Assembly (NCBI GenBank): GCA_018700525.1
Contig: JABITN010000127.1
Location: 18,943 to 82,942 of the forward strand
Direction of reading: 5' to 3'
From: Opitutales bacterium
GTDB taxonomy: Bacteria > Verrucomicrobiota > Verrucomicrobiia > Opitutales > Opitutaceae
Length of the DNA stretch: 64,000 bases
The notes beneath the pieces are model-generated. The model saw nothing but the letters and a program-made list of their open reading frames with translations. It was not told the origin of the DNA and ran no database searches. The position numbers were made by a program, and so were the translations under genes. Numbering within the stretch: position 1 is the first letter of the stretch; each line of letters begins with the position of its first letter. This document shows, one piece after another, positions 1 to 8,460 of this stretch.

Positions 1-391
1 CCAGAGTATTGGCTTGAGGAACGATGCAGGATTCGGCGGCGAGGTTTTGGCTAAGCTTGAAATCGCCTGTGTAGAGAAAGGTTTCCCCGTTTCGCTCCAA
101 CCAAAGCATGGCAGAGCCTGGGATATGGCCAGCGGGGTAAAGCTTGGCAAAAGTTCTCGGCTCGATTTCGAATGGTTCGTCGAAGTCGTAGACCTGCCAA
201 TCGCGCTCGCCTGGCATTCGAGCTTGCAGTAGCTGAGCTGTGCCTCGGGAGCACAGAATGGATGCGTGCTTGCCGAAATGGTCGAAGTGGGCGTGTGAAA
301 TGAAGGCTCTGGAAACGGGTTTTCGGGCATCGAGATTCCAGTCGATGTCCGGGAGGTAGATCCCGTTACGCTGCTCGACTTTCCAACTCAT
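1..391 (-). CDS. MBL-fold metallo-hydrolase, exonuclease-like (partial, 3' end outside window)
   Basis: The first 130 codons of a minus-strand gene run off the left edge. Reading from the ATG at 389-391 gives the zinc-binding signature SHAHFDHFGKH near residues 30-40. A later AGHIPGSAMLWL and then YTGDFK follow. This pattern is typical of beta-lactamase-fold nucleases of the beta-CASP/exonuclease group, where SHAHxDH and GDF supply metal ligands. Known relatives process RNA or act in DNA repair beside DNA ligases. Which of these applies cannot be told, because the C-terminal half that would show the beta-CASP domain is missing. The next gene upstream on this strand is a DoxX protein that stops only 9 bases away, so the two may be co-transcribed. 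Confidence 0.8.
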   Translation of the reverse strand, partial: MSWKVEQRNGIYLPDIDWNLDARKPVSRAFISHAHFDHFGKHASILCSRGTAQLLQARMPGERDWQVYDFDEPFEIEPRTFAKLYPAGHIPGSAMLWLERNGETFLYTGDFKLSQNLAAESCIVPQANTL

Positions 392-400
392 CGCGGGGCG

Positions 401-820
401 CTAGATCCCTTTACGATCGAGGCTGATTCGTCCTGGACCGATGAATACAAGGGAGAGCAATGCCAGGCTGATTTGGAAATGGAAGAGGAGAGAGATGTCA
501 AATCCGTTGGTGTGCTGCATCAGGTTTGCGATCGCGAAACCCGTGATAATCGTCAACAGGAGGGCAATGCCGCGCGTCAGAATGCCGAGAACCAAAAACA
601 CCCCACCGACTGCTTGGATGACTGCGGAAGCGAGACCGAAAAAGAGATGGAAGCCGGTGATGCCGATTAAGCCAACGGCTCCGCCAATCCGTTCGTAGCT
701 ATCGGTTCCGCCAACGAGTAGCGGAAAGCCATGGAAGGCTATGAGCACTCCTGTCCCCAAACGAAGAAAGAGCACTCCTAGAAAATCGAATTTGCTTAAA
801 CCTGCTAGCGATAATTTCAT
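401..820 (-). CDS. DoxX family membrane protein
   Basis: A 139-residue, four-helix integral membrane protein. Hydrophobic stretches begin with LGVLFLRLGTGVLIAFHGFP, then GLIGITGFHLFFGLASAVIQAVGG and a long segment rich in leucine and isoleucine. The LGTGVLIAFHGFPLL opening and the GxxxxxIQxxGGxxLxLG motif match DoxX/DoxD-like quinone-interacting proteins. Members of this family have been linked to thiosulfate oxidation or redox homeostasis, but most have no proven role. The frame stays open as far as 1030, but that extension reads into the upstream HD gene and is not membrane-like. The ATG at 820 is therefore chosen. No strong ribosome-binding site is visible. Confidence 0.75.
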   Translation of the reverse strand: MKLSLAGLSKFDFLGVLFLRLGTGVLIAFHGFPLLVGGTDSYERIGGAVGLIGITGFHLFFGLASAVIQAVGGVFLVLGILTRGIALLLTIITGFAIANLMQHTNGFDISLLFHFQISLALLSLVFIGPGRISLDRKGI

Positions 821-902
821 ATCCGAGGAAGATCGGTTGCTTGGAAACCTAAGGGAAGGAATCGGGTAAGCGCAATGGATTATAATGCAAAAGCACAGCA
901 AA

Positions 903-1514
903 CTAAGTTGAGCCCGGGAGCCAACCTTTGGCCACGGCATCGCGAATGAGATCGTCGGTGTATGTCCAAAGCGAGACGCTGCCATCTTCGATCTGTCGAT
1001 TGACCTTCCGTACTTGTTCGGCGGTAACATCGTGCTCGTTCCAGGTTTTGCCTTCGGCTAGGTGATTGAGCATCATAGGGTGGAGGCGATCGATAGCCTT
1101 GGCGAATTGGGCCTCGTTAGAGGCTTCCGTTTCGAATTCGATCCAAAGATCGTGAAAGGCTTGTCTTTGGTCGTCGGGCAGAAGGCCGAAGAGTCGGGTG
1201 GCTGCTTTGGTTTCGCGCTGCGCTTGGGATTTTTTGGATTCTTCGTCGTAGATGTACGTGTCGCCGGCATCTATTTCGACGATGTCGTGGATAATGACCA
1301 TCTTGAGGACTTTCAGCGTATCAAGGTCCTCGAAATTCGAATGCTCGGCGAGCAGGAGAACCATCAAGCAAAGGTGCCAGGAATGTTCGGCATCGTTTTC
1401 GCGTCGCGATTGATCACTGAGATAGGATTGGCGAAAGACGTGCTTTAATTTGTCGGCTTCGGCGATGAAGTCCATTTGCTGACGGAGGCGTTCGGGGATC
1501 GATTCCATGGCCAT
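903..1514 (-). CDS. HD domain phosphohydrolase (YfbR/HDDC2-like)
   Basis: A 203-residue all-helical HD-domain protein. Metal ligands fit the HD superfamily: H44 in NDAEHSWH, H76-D77 in IIHDIVEIDAGD, and D142 in AIDRLHP. The order and spacing match YfbR/HDDC2 5'-deoxynucleotidases, which remove phosphate from deoxynucleoside monophosphates. The annotation to substrate is inference. The start codon directly abuts the stop codon of dtd upstream (TAG then ATG), so translation is probably coupled. A second ATG lies two codons further in. Length is normal for the group. Confidence 0.8.
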   Translation of the reverse strand: MAMESIPERLRQQMDFIAEADKLKHVFRQSYLSDQSRRENDAEHSWHLCLMVLLLAEHSNFEDLDTLKVLKMVIIHDIVEIDAGDTYIYDEESKKSQAQRETKAATRLFGLLPDDQRQAFHDLWIEFETEASNEAQFAKAIDRLHPMMLNHLAEGKTWNEHDVTAEQVRKVNRQIEDGSVSLWTYTDDLIRDAVAKGWLPGST

Positions 1515-1967
1515 CTATTCTCGGTGCCGCGTGTCGAGGGTGATGGTAAGTGGGCCGTCGTTGACGAGGGACACTTGCATGTTTGCGGCGAAAACACCGG
1601 TTTTGACTGGACGATCTAATGCTTTCTCTAGGCCTTCTACTGCACGAAGGTAGTAGTCGTTTCCTTTTTGAGGATCGGCGGCGTCGTTGAAAGAGGGTCG
1701 ATTACCTTTCTTAGTCGAGGCGATCAAAGTAAACTGGCTGATGACTAAGGCTTCGCCTTGAATGGTGTCTAGATCCGAATTGATGAGGCCATTCTCATCT
1801 TCGAAAATACGCATGTTAGCAATTTTCCGAACCATCCATTCGATATCGGAATCAGTATCCTCTTTATGGATTCCAACGAAAACGAGGAGGCCGTGACCGA
1901 TTGAGGTCCGCACGTTTCCGTCGATGCTGACGGAAGCGCTTTTTGCGCGTTGGACGACCGCTTTCAT
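1515..1967 (-). CDS. dtd: D-aminoacyl-tRNA deacylase
   Basis: A 150-residue protein of standard DTD length. It shows the two signature loops of the fold: SQFTL at 77-81 followed by GNRPSF at 88-93, and NDGPLT at 136-141 (NxGPxT in the family). The family removes D-amino acids and glycine mischarged on tRNA, acting as a dimer in the cytosol through the tRNA 3' end rather than through a side-chain nucleophile. The gene is the first of a tight pair with the HD phosphohydrolase. Identification is firm. Confidence 0.93.
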   Translation of the reverse strand: MKAVVQRAKSASVSIDGNVRTSIGHGLLVFVGIHKEDTDSDIEWMVRKIANMRIFEDENGLINSDLDTIQGEALVISQFTLIASTKKGNRPSFNDAADPQKGNDYYLRAVEGLEKALDRPVKTGVFAANMQVSLVNDGPLTITLDTRHRE

Positions 1968-2011
1968 TGATATAAATAAAAGGCCGCCACATTGAGGTGG
2001 CGGCTAGAGTG

Positions 2012-3190
2012 TTATTCGACTTCCGGCTCGACCTCGGCTTCGTAGTCGACGCCGTCGACTCCAAATCCGAAGAGACGGAGAAACTCTTGTTGGTAGCCTA
2101 CGAAATCGGTCATTTCATCGACTGTATCGGTTTCGATTCTCGGCCAAATATCGCCTACCGCGCTTTGGATTGCTTCGCCCATTTCCCAGTCGTCCATACG
2201 GATGAGTCCGAGTTCGTCGACCGGTACTTCGCTGCCATTATAAAGCCGGTCTCTGAAGAGGCGGCTCATTTGCTCGGTGCAACCTTCGTGGCCACCGCGT
2301 TCCTTCATGATCTTGAAGAGAATCGTTATGTAAAGATTGACTCCGGGGATTGCCGAACTGGCTTGAGTGACGACTGCTTTGTTGACTGCAATGTGGGCAG
2401 CACCATCGATGGAATTAAGCGTTTGGTTGATGGCTTTCTTAGCACGTCGCAGATCAAGCTTGGCGCGACCGATCGTGCCTTCCTTATATATGGGCCAGGT
2501 TATTTTCGGTCCGATGTAGTCGTAGGCTACGGTCTTGCATCCGTCGGCAAGCAGGTCGGCATTCTTGAGAGCTTGTATCCACAGCTCCCAGTCTTCGCCA
2601 CCCATGACTTTTACGGTGTTACGAATATCTTCGTCGGTCGCTGCTTCGAGTTCCGCCATTTGGATGGTTTTCTTGTCCGTATCCAAATATTTGTTGGAGT
2701 AGTTCGAGCCGATCGGCTTGAGTGTGGAACGGTAGACTTCTCCGGTTTCCGGGTCGGCGCGGCGTGGGGCGGCCAGCGAGTAGATTACCAAATCAATCTT
2801 GCCCATGTCGGCTTTGATCCGATCGATCGCTTGGACCTTGATGTCGTTAGAGAAGGCGTCGCCGTTTATGCTGCTCGCATAGAGTCCGGCGGCCTTGGCT
2901 TGTTTTTCGAATGCGACCGAGTTGTACCATCCGGGGGATGCGGTGCGTCCTCGTTCTGAGGGACGCTCGAAAAATACGCCGAGAGTATTGGCTCCGCATC
3001 CAAATGCCGCGGCGATTCGGGATGAGAGGCCGTAGCCGGTCGATGCTCCGAGAATGAGCACGTTTTTAGGGCCGCCTTCGATGGTGGCCTGGGTATTAAC
3101 GTAGTCGATCTGTTCTTGAACATTCACGGCACAGCCGGTGGGATGTGCAGTAACGCAGACGAAACCTCTAACTTTGGGACGGATAATCAT
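2012..3190 (-). CDS. fabV: Trans-2-enoyl-ACP/CoA reductase (NADH), FabV type
   Basis: A 392-residue short-chain dehydrogenase of FabV length. It begins with the family hallmark IIRPKVRGFVCVTAHPTGC. It has the nucleotide-binding GASTGYGLSSR at about 48-58 and the catalytic pair Y235 and K244 separated by eight residues (YKEGTIGRAK). That spacing separates FabV from FabI (Y-x6-K). The enzyme carries out the last reduction in fatty acid elongation, and FabV proteins are generally insensitive to triclosan. No other fatty-acid gene is adjacent. The C-terminus is acidic and repetitive (VDYEAEVEPEVE). A long open frame on the opposite strand is a shadow. Confidence 0.93.
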   Translation of the reverse strand: MIIRPKVRGFVCVTAHPTGCAVNVQEQIDYVNTQATIEGGPKNVLILGASTGYGLSSRIAAAFGCGANTLGVFFERPSERGRTASPGWYNSVAFEKQAKAAGLYASSINGDAFSNDIKVQAIDRIKADMGKIDLVIYSLAAPRRADPETGEVYRSTLKPIGSNYSNKYLDTDKKTIQMAELEAATDEDIRNTVKVMGGEDWELWIQALKNADLLADGCKTVAYDYIGPKITWPIYKEGTIGRAKLDLRRAKKAINQTLNSIDGAAHIAVNKAVVTQASSAIPGVNLYITILFKIMKERGGHEGCTEQMSRLFRDRLYNGSEVPVDELGLIRMDDWEMGEAIQSAVGDIWPRIETDTVDEMTDFVGYQQEFLRLFGFGVDGVDYEAEVEPEVE

Positions 3191-3348
3191 ACTATTTTAA
3201 AAAAATCGGGCTATTTCAATTAGCGTGAATCGCCTTTGGGCACTTGTAGAAGGGATCATTTGGGCGATTTTGGGAGATTATTCCAGAATAAACCTCGGGC
3301 GTTCGCAATCAGCTGAGTCTAAGTAGCGTTCTGATAAAGGCTGGAGAA

Positions 3349-3441
3349 CTAGAATAACGCGAGTCCGATCAGTCCAAGCAGAATGAGAAGGGCTACTACT
3401 GCTAGGACCTTTTTTTCCTGTTTCGTGGTGTTAAAGAGCAT
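3349..3441 (-). CDS. Putative 30-residue single-span membrane peptide
   Basis: A very short frame, ATG to TAG, lies in the roughly 300-base gap between fabV and the DsbD-like gene. The product starts MLFNTTKQEKKVL. It is then one uninterrupted hydrophobic helix of about 18 residues (AVVALLILLGLIGLALF) that ends the protein. Charged residues cluster before the helix, as in small membrane peptides, and also as in the anchor region of ComEA-type helix-hairpin-helix proteins. It could therefore be a real micro-protein or the remnant of a longer gene. There is no clear ribosome-binding site. Nothing else convincing is seen in 3191-3490. Confidence 0.4.
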   Translation of the reverse strand: MLFNTTKQEKKVLAVVALLILLGLIGLALF

Positions 3442-3490
3442 CAGTATTGAGTGGATTAGCGGCGGTTGAGGTGCTAGAGATTGAATTTTT

Positions 3491-5680
3491 ATGGATATGC
3501 ACGTTTTCAAATCGATGCTCAAGCTTATCGCAGTTTTGTGGATAGTGCTTCCCGCCGCTGCGTTGGGACAGGTTTTCCAGGAGGGTCCGGTTGATACGGA
3601 TCAGGCGATCGCCGAATTAGTAGCGGATGTGTCGGCGATTCGGCCGGGGCAGACTTTTGACGTGGCGCTGAGGATTAAGCTGGATCCGCATTGGCACGCT
3701 TATTGGAAGAATCCAGGCGATGCGGGGCTGGCTCCTAAAATCGATTGGGTATTGCCGGATGGTTTTGTTGCGGGCGAGTTGGAGTTTCCGGTTCCGGAAC
3801 GGATCGCGACACCCCCGGATTTTGTTTCTTACGGTTATGAAGGGGAAGTGTTTTTTTTGACCCAGGTGACGGTGCCTAAGGATTTTGCGGTCGGACAAAT
3901 TATTGCGCTCAATGCGAAGGCGAGCTGGTTGGTGTGCGAAAATATGTGCATCCCGGGTACCGCGGACTTGGCTTTGAAATTGCCGGTCACTGAAACCGGC
4001 GAGAGTTTGGCCTTATCGCCTTGGGCTGACGATTTGGCGAATGCTCGGGAGGAATTGCCGCGTTTGATGGAGGCGGCGACGCTGGATTTCGAAGTTTTGG
4101 AGACAACTGTGACTGCGAGCATCGATTGGGATGGTTTTGCGGGAATGGGAACGGATGGCTTGTATTTCTATGTGGAAGCCGAGGGGTTGGTGAACTCGGC
4201 CGCTAAGCAGAGTTTCGTTTTGAGTGATTCGTCGCTTATCGTATCGATGGAGAAATCGGAGTGGTTCGAGGGAGAAGTCGATCGACTGAAGGGGCTGCTT
4301 GTTAGCGTTGCTGGGTTCGAGGCCGCGGGAGGGGTGCATTCGGTTGCGCTGGATTCAGCGGCGAAGCCGACGGGAGAAGCGTCAACACTTGCGGTTGGCG
4401 GAAACGCATCTGTGGAAATGACGTTCTTCTTGTCGCTCATGTTTGCATTTCTAGGAGGAGTGATTCTGAATTTGATGCCGTGTGTGTTTCCTGTTTTATC
4501 GATAAAGATATTGGGATTCGTTCAACTGTCAGGTGAGAATCCACGAAAGACTCAAGCTCATGGGGTGGCATTTGCGGCTGGAGTATTGCTTTCTTTTTGG
4601 GCTTTGGCGGGAGCGTTGATCGTGCTACGGGCAGGTGGAGAGAGTTTAGGTTGGGGCTTTCAAATGCAGTCGCCGGGTTTCGTCGGAGTTCTATTGCTAA
4701 TAATGTTTGTGTTTGGCCTTAATCTGGCAGGGGTTTTCGAAATGGGGACTTCGGCTATTGGTTTGGCTGGCAAGGTAACGGGCGATGGATACGGGAGCTC
4801 TTTTTTTACGGGAGTGTTTGCTACCGCGGTAGCAACTCCGTGCACGGGACCTTTTATGGGAGCCGCGATTGGATATGCTCTTAATCTTCCGGTGTTGGAA
4901 ATTATGACTGTGTTCACATTCCTGGCTCTTGGAATGGCGGCTCCTTATCTTATTCTATCGTCGTTTCCGAAGCTAATCGATCGTTTGCCTCGGCCGGGCC
5001 CGTGGATGGAGACGTTTAAGCAAGTGATGTCCTTTCCTATGTTCGCAACCTGCATCTGGCTCATTTGGCTGATGGGAGCCCACGTGGGTAACGATGGGTT
5101 GATACTCGTTTTGGGCGGTTTGCTTGTGGTTGCGATTGCGGCCTGGGTTTACGGTCGCTGGGCAACGCCGATCAAGAGCGTCGGAACGCGGCGAATGGCT
5201 GCGTTTATCGCGTTGGTTATTGCTAGTTTCGGAGTGTGGATGTTGATACCGAGCGAAGAAACAACTTCAGCGGTCGCATCCGAAGCGAGTGGCGTTCCCG
5301 ATAAGTACGGAGTGACTTGGGAGGACTTTTCTCCTGAATTCGTGGCTGCGGCTCGAGCAGAAGGTAAACCGGTTTTTATCGATTTTACAGCTAAGTGGTG
5401 CCTGACTTGTAAGGCCAATAAGGCGGTGGTTTTCGCCTCGGACGAGGTGAAGCGACGGTTTGAGGAACTCGGGGTCGTGATGGTCCGCGGCGATTGGACT
5501 AAGCGCAACCCAATGATCACTGAAGCCCTGGAATCATTCGGGCGCTCGGGTGTACCGCTCTATATATTGTACGATGGCAATCTAACGTCTTCGCCTCAAT
5601 TGTTGCCTGAACTCCTCAATCCCGGCATTGTTCTCGAGGCGCTTGATAAGACCGAAAGCAATTCGGTCGCTTCGCGATAG
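3491..5680 (+). CDS. dsbD: Thiol:disulfide interchange protein, DsbD/ScsB-like
   Basis: A 729-residue three-part electron conduit. Residues 1-26 are a signal peptide. Residues 30-300 form a periplasmic domain of the ScsB/DsbD-alpha-like type, with WHAYWKNPGDAG and a CENMC pair (C149, C153). A multi-span CcdA-like domain follows, with redox cysteines in MPCVFP (C331) and ATPCTGP (C451). The C-terminus is a thioredoxin fold with WCLTC (C637, C640). The family passes electrons from cytosolic thioredoxin across the inner membrane to reduce periplasmic disulfides. The CENMC-bearing domain is more like the copper-tolerance ScsB branch than Escherichia coli DsbD-alpha. The gene is convergent with rpoN, with 9 bases between stop codons. 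A second ATG lies two codons downstream. Confidence 0.9.
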   Translation: MDMHVFKSMLKLIAVLWIVLPAAALGQVFQEGPVDTDQAIAELVADVSAIRPGQTFDVALRIKLDPHWHAYWKNPGDAGLAPKIDWVLPDGFVAGELEFPVPERIATPPDFVSYGYEGEVFFLTQVTVPKDFAVGQIIALNAKASWLVCENMCIPGTADLALKLPVTETGESLALSPWADDLANAREELPRLMEAATLDFEVLETTVTASIDWDGFAGMGTDGLYFYVEAEGLVNSAAKQSFVLSDSSLIVSMEKSEWFEGEVDRLKGLLVSVAGFEAAGGVHSVALDSAAKPTGEASTLAVGGNASVEMTFFLSLMFAFLGGVILNLMPCVFPVLSIKILGFVQLSGENPRKTQAHGVAFAAGVLLSFWALAGALIVLRAGGESLGWGFQMQSPGFVGVLLLIMFVFGLNLAGVFEMGTSAIGLAGKVTGDGYGSSFFTGVFATAVATPCTGPFMGAAIGYALNLPVLEIMTVFTFLALGMAAPYLILSSFPKLIDRLPRPGPWMETFKQVMSFPMFATCIWLIWLMGAHVGNDGLILVLGGLLVVAIAAWVYGRWATPIKSVGTRRMAAFIALVIASFGVWMLIPSEETTSAVASEASGVPDKYGVTWEDFSPEFVAAARAEGKPVFIDFTAKWCLTCKANKAVVFASDEVKRRFEELGVVMVRGDWTKRNPMITEALESFGRSGVPLYILYDGNLTSSPQLLPELLNPGIVLEALDKTESNSVASR

Positions 5681-5689
5681 CGGTTAGTA

Positions 5690-7153
5690 CTAATACTGTC
5701 GTCTGAGGTTGCTTGGCAGGATGCCGAGTTCCTCGCGGTATTTAGCGACGGTGCGTCGGGCGATTTTGATGTCCCGCTCTTTTAGTTGAGCAACGATTCC
5801 TTGGTCGCTCAATGGCTTGGCGGTATTTTCGACGGACACGAGTTGTTGGATCATGTCTTTGACGCTGGTATTGGAAATAGATTCTCCGTCGCCGCCTTGG
5901 TAGCCGGGAGTGAAGAAAAACTTCATGTCGAAGATGCCGTGCGGGGTTTGAATGTATTTGTTCGCGATGGCACGGCTGACTGTCGTTTCGTGCACGCCGA
6001 CGGTGTCCGCAACTTGAGTCATCGTGCAAGGGCGAAGCTTGGCCACGCCTTCTTCGAGAAAGTCGGTTTGGAGTTTTACGATCTCGTTTGCGATGCGCTC
6101 GATCGTTTGTTGGCGCTGCTCGATGGAGCTGATGAGAAATTTGCCGGAGCGCATTTTCTCTTGGATGTATTCTTTTTCCTTTCGCGACAGGTGGCCTTTG
6201 GAAATCATTTCCTTGTAGGAGGTGCTGATTCGCAGTCTGGGAATGTAATCGCTGTTGAGCGTGACCTTCCACTTACCCTCGTCGTATTCGACGACGACGT
6301 CAGGTAGCACTGAGCGGTTTGTATCTTCTGCGAACCGTCGTCCGGGCGCCGGGTCGAGTTGGGAGATTTCTTCGATGGCTGCCTGAGCGTCTTCGAGGGA
6401 GATACCCATATTCCGAGCTATGTCGGGAATTCTTCGTCGAGCCAGGAGTTTGAAGTGTTTTTCGATTATCTCGTAGGCGTCGGAATTCTTGAGACCTTGT
6501 TGATCAAGTTGCGTCATTAGGCAATCTTGGATGTCGAATGCTCCGATCCCGGTGGGGTCGAAGGATTTGAGCATTTTGTGCGCGGATTGCATCTCGCCGA
6601 GCGAGAGTCCGGAAACCAATGCGAGATCGGAAAGAGGCGTATTGAGGAAGCCGCTATTGTTCAAGCTACCGACGAGGTATTCTATCGCTGTTCGCTGAGG
6701 CTCGGATATATCCGAAAGGGAGGCTTGCGAAAGAAGGTGTTCTTGAAGGGAGGTTTCGGTGGTGAGAGAATTGAAGAAATGCTCGCGTTTTTCGCCGTCT
6801 TCGCTCGTGAAGCTTTGGGTGCCGCCGGCTTCCGAAAAGTGGTCGCGCCAATCTTGGTCGAGTTTGCTTAGAATCTCGAATGTTTCATCGAAGCGAAGCT
6901 CGTCGTTCTCGGAGCCGTTCGATTCGCTAGGAGCTTCGGAATCGGAGTTTTCATTTGCTGGCTCGTCTAGGCTCATTCCCTCCATTGGCAATTCCTCGAG
7001 CGATGGATTGGTCTGGAGCTCTTCCAGTATAGTGGTGTGGAGGTCTTGAGCAGCGACTTGAAGAATTTTGAGGGAATGGCGTAGCTGTGGAGCAAGGACT
7101 TGAGACTGTGTCTGCTTTTGTCTCAGTTCTTGGTTGAATCCTTGTGCTGCCAT
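5690..7153 (-). CDS. rpoN: RNA polymerase sigma-54 factor
   Basis: A 487-residue sigma-54. The N-terminal activator-interacting region I is glutamine-rich (QELRQKQTQSQVLAPQLRHSLKILQ). An acidic region II follows, then the core-binding domain. The helix-turn-helix includes VGVHETTVSRAIANKYIQTP. The C-terminal RpoN box reads ARRTVAKYREELGI. All parts needed for recognition of -24/-12 promoters and ATP-dependent activation are present. No enhancer-binding activator is found in this window, so its regulon lies elsewhere. The gene stands alone, convergent with dsbD and divergent from the A-type carrier gene. Confidence 0.96.
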   Translation of the reverse strand: MAAQGFNQELRQKQTQSQVLAPQLRHSLKILQVAAQDLHTTILEELQTNPSLEELPMEGMSLDEPANENSDSEAPSESNGSENDELRFDETFEILSKLDQDWRDHFSEAGGTQSFTSEDGEKREHFFNSLTTETSLQEHLLSQASLSDISEPQRTAIEYLVGSLNNSGFLNTPLSDLALVSGLSLGEMQSAHKMLKSFDPTGIGAFDIQDCLMTQLDQQGLKNSDAYEIIEKHFKLLARRRIPDIARNMGISLEDAQAAIEEISQLDPAPGRRFAEDTNRSVLPDVVVEYDEGKWKVTLNSDYIPRLRISTSYKEMISKGHLSRKEKEYIQEKMRSGKFLISSIEQRQQTIERIANEIVKLQTDFLEEGVAKLRPCTMTQVADTVGVHETTVSRAIANKYIQTPHGIFDMKFFFTPGYQGGDGESISNTSVKDMIQQLVSVENTAKPLSDQGIVAQLKERDIKIARRTVAKYREELGILPSNLRRQY

Positions 7154-7337
7154 TATGCGGGAATCTTAATCTTTTCTCGATACAAGTGGTTATCGGTGGT
7201 GAGTGAAGGTGGAAAAATTGTGTATTGCAAGTCGCTTGAGGGTAATTAGCGCGATTTATGCTGTATCGAATTTAAGGTCCTAGTCTTGAGTGTTCAATCC
7301 CTTGACATAGGGCACTGAATATTACATCGACAGTGAG

Positions 7338-7655
7338 ATGATAACGCTTACTGAAAACGCGGCATTAAAGGTGAAAAGCCTCCAGGAGGAGAATGGCGAA
7401 GACGGCAAATCGCTTCGTATCTTCGTTGAATCCGGAGGATGCTCGGGTTTTCAGTATGGAATGTCCTTCGATGAAAAAAAGGAGGGTGATAAAGCGTTGG
7501 AGAGTGCTGGCGTTTCGTTTTTGATGGACGATGTCAGTATCGCTTACATGGAAGGCAGCGAGATTGATTTCGACGATGGCCTGCAGGGTAAAGGATTCGA
7601 AATCAAGAATCCGAACGCCGAGAGTACTTGTGGCTGCGGAAAATCGTTTAACTAA
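7338..7655 (+). CDS. erpA: A-type iron-sulfur cluster carrier (ErpA/IscA/HesB family)
   Basis: A 105-residue protein with the three invariant cysteines of A-type carriers: C35 in SGGCSGFQY, and C98 and C100 in the C-terminal STCGCGKSF. These proteins bind a 2Fe-2S or 4Fe-4S cluster and deliver it to apo-enzymes. ErpA is the closest named type, but IscA or SufA cannot be excluded without alignment. It is monocistronic here, with no isc or suf genes adjacent. A TTGACA hexamer at 7302-7307 lies just upstream, but no well-spaced -10 box accompanies it. Confidence 0.88.
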   Translation: MITLTENAALKVKSLQEENGEDGKSLRIFVESGGCSGFQYGMSFDEKKEGDKALESAGVSFLMDDVSIAYMEGSEIDFDDGLQGKGFEIKNPNAESTCGCGKSFN

Positions 7656-7752
7656 ACTCGCTTACGCGTGACAGGAATGCAGATCGTGCTTTGGTGCATC
7701 GGTCGGTTGCCGAGATGGAAAGACGGCTATTTTCGGTTTAAGCGACAGTCTC

Positions 7753-8448
7753 TTAGGTTTTGCCGATGTGTAGAGCTACACTGCCGAGGGCCATGGGAAT
7801 AGCGATAATATCGCGGAAACCGGCGTTCTTGAGCTCTTGAGTGATACCTGCGTGGTCGGGGAAGGATTCGATCGAGTCGCTCAAGTATTGATAGGCAGCG
7901 AAGTCTCCGGTAACGATGTTGGCGAGAACGGGGAGTAGGCGCTTCAAATAGAAGTAGTAGAAAGGGCGGTAGAGAGGGTGAGGTTGGGAGAATTCGAGTA
8001 TGAAGAGATGACCGGATCCGGCTTTGAGAACACGCTTCATTTCGAGCAGGCCTTTGTGGCGATTTTCGAGGTTTCGATAGCCGAATGAAATGGTTATGGC
8101 GTCCGCCGTCTCGGTTTTGAGGGGGAGGTCGAGGACGTCGCCAATCCCGAATTGGATATCGGAACGATCGAGAGCGTCTTGCTTACGCTTGGCTTCTACG
8201 ATCATGGGGCCGCAGAAATCGAGCCCTTGGATGGTTGTGCTCTGCGGAAGGCCTTCGCGAAGGGCGAAAGCGACGTCGCCGCTTCCAGTCGCCAGGTCTA
8301 TTACGGTTTTCGGTGATCGATAGTAGACTTCGTCAACGAGACGATTGCGCCATATTCGATCGATGCCGAAGCTGAGCATGCGGTTGGCTACATCGTATCG
8401 CGATGCGATGCGAGCGAACATCGAATTCACTTTTGAAGCGTCGGGCAT
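7753..8448 (-). CDS. ubiE: Demethylmenaquinone / ubiquinone methyltransferase
   Basis: A 231-residue class I SAM-dependent methyltransferase of the UbiE/MenG family. The N-terminal family signature is VNSMFARIASRYDVANRMLS, the SAM-binding motif I is DLATGSGDVA at 51-60, and YRNLENRHKGLLEMKRVLK and a C-terminal hydrophobic tail follow. It methylates the quinone ring in the last step of menaquinone synthesis, or carries out the matching step in ubiquinone synthesis. Menaquinone is the usual quinone in Verrucomicrobiota, so menG may be the better name. It ends only 12 bases from the ClpX-like gene and is probably its downstream partner in one transcript. Confidence 0.92.
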   Translation of the reverse strand: MPDASKVNSMFARIASRYDVANRMLSFGIDRIWRNRLVDEVYYRSPKTVIDLATGSGDVAFALREGLPQSTTIQGLDFCGPMIVEAKRKQDALDRSDIQFGIGDVLDLPLKTETADAITISFGYRNLENRHKGLLEMKRVLKAGSGHLFILEFSQPHPLYRPFYYFYLKRLLPVLANIVTGDFAAYQYLSDSIESFPDHAGITQELKNAGFRDIIAIPMALGSVALHIGKT

Positions 8449-8460
8449 GAGAAACGTGGC

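Noticed and set aside
821..1030. Upstream extension of the DoxX gene
   Set aside because: Overlaps the HD phosphohydrolase gene and has no transmembrane or family similarity.
1997..2959. A 320-codon open frame opposite fabV
   Set aside because: It is the mirror of a firmly identified gene, with repeated low-complexity character and no domain; a shadow frame.
7302..7337. Canonical promoter before the A-type carrier gene
   Set aside because: TTGACA is perfect, but the only -10-like TATTAC lies 12 bases away, too close, and the ATG follows directly.
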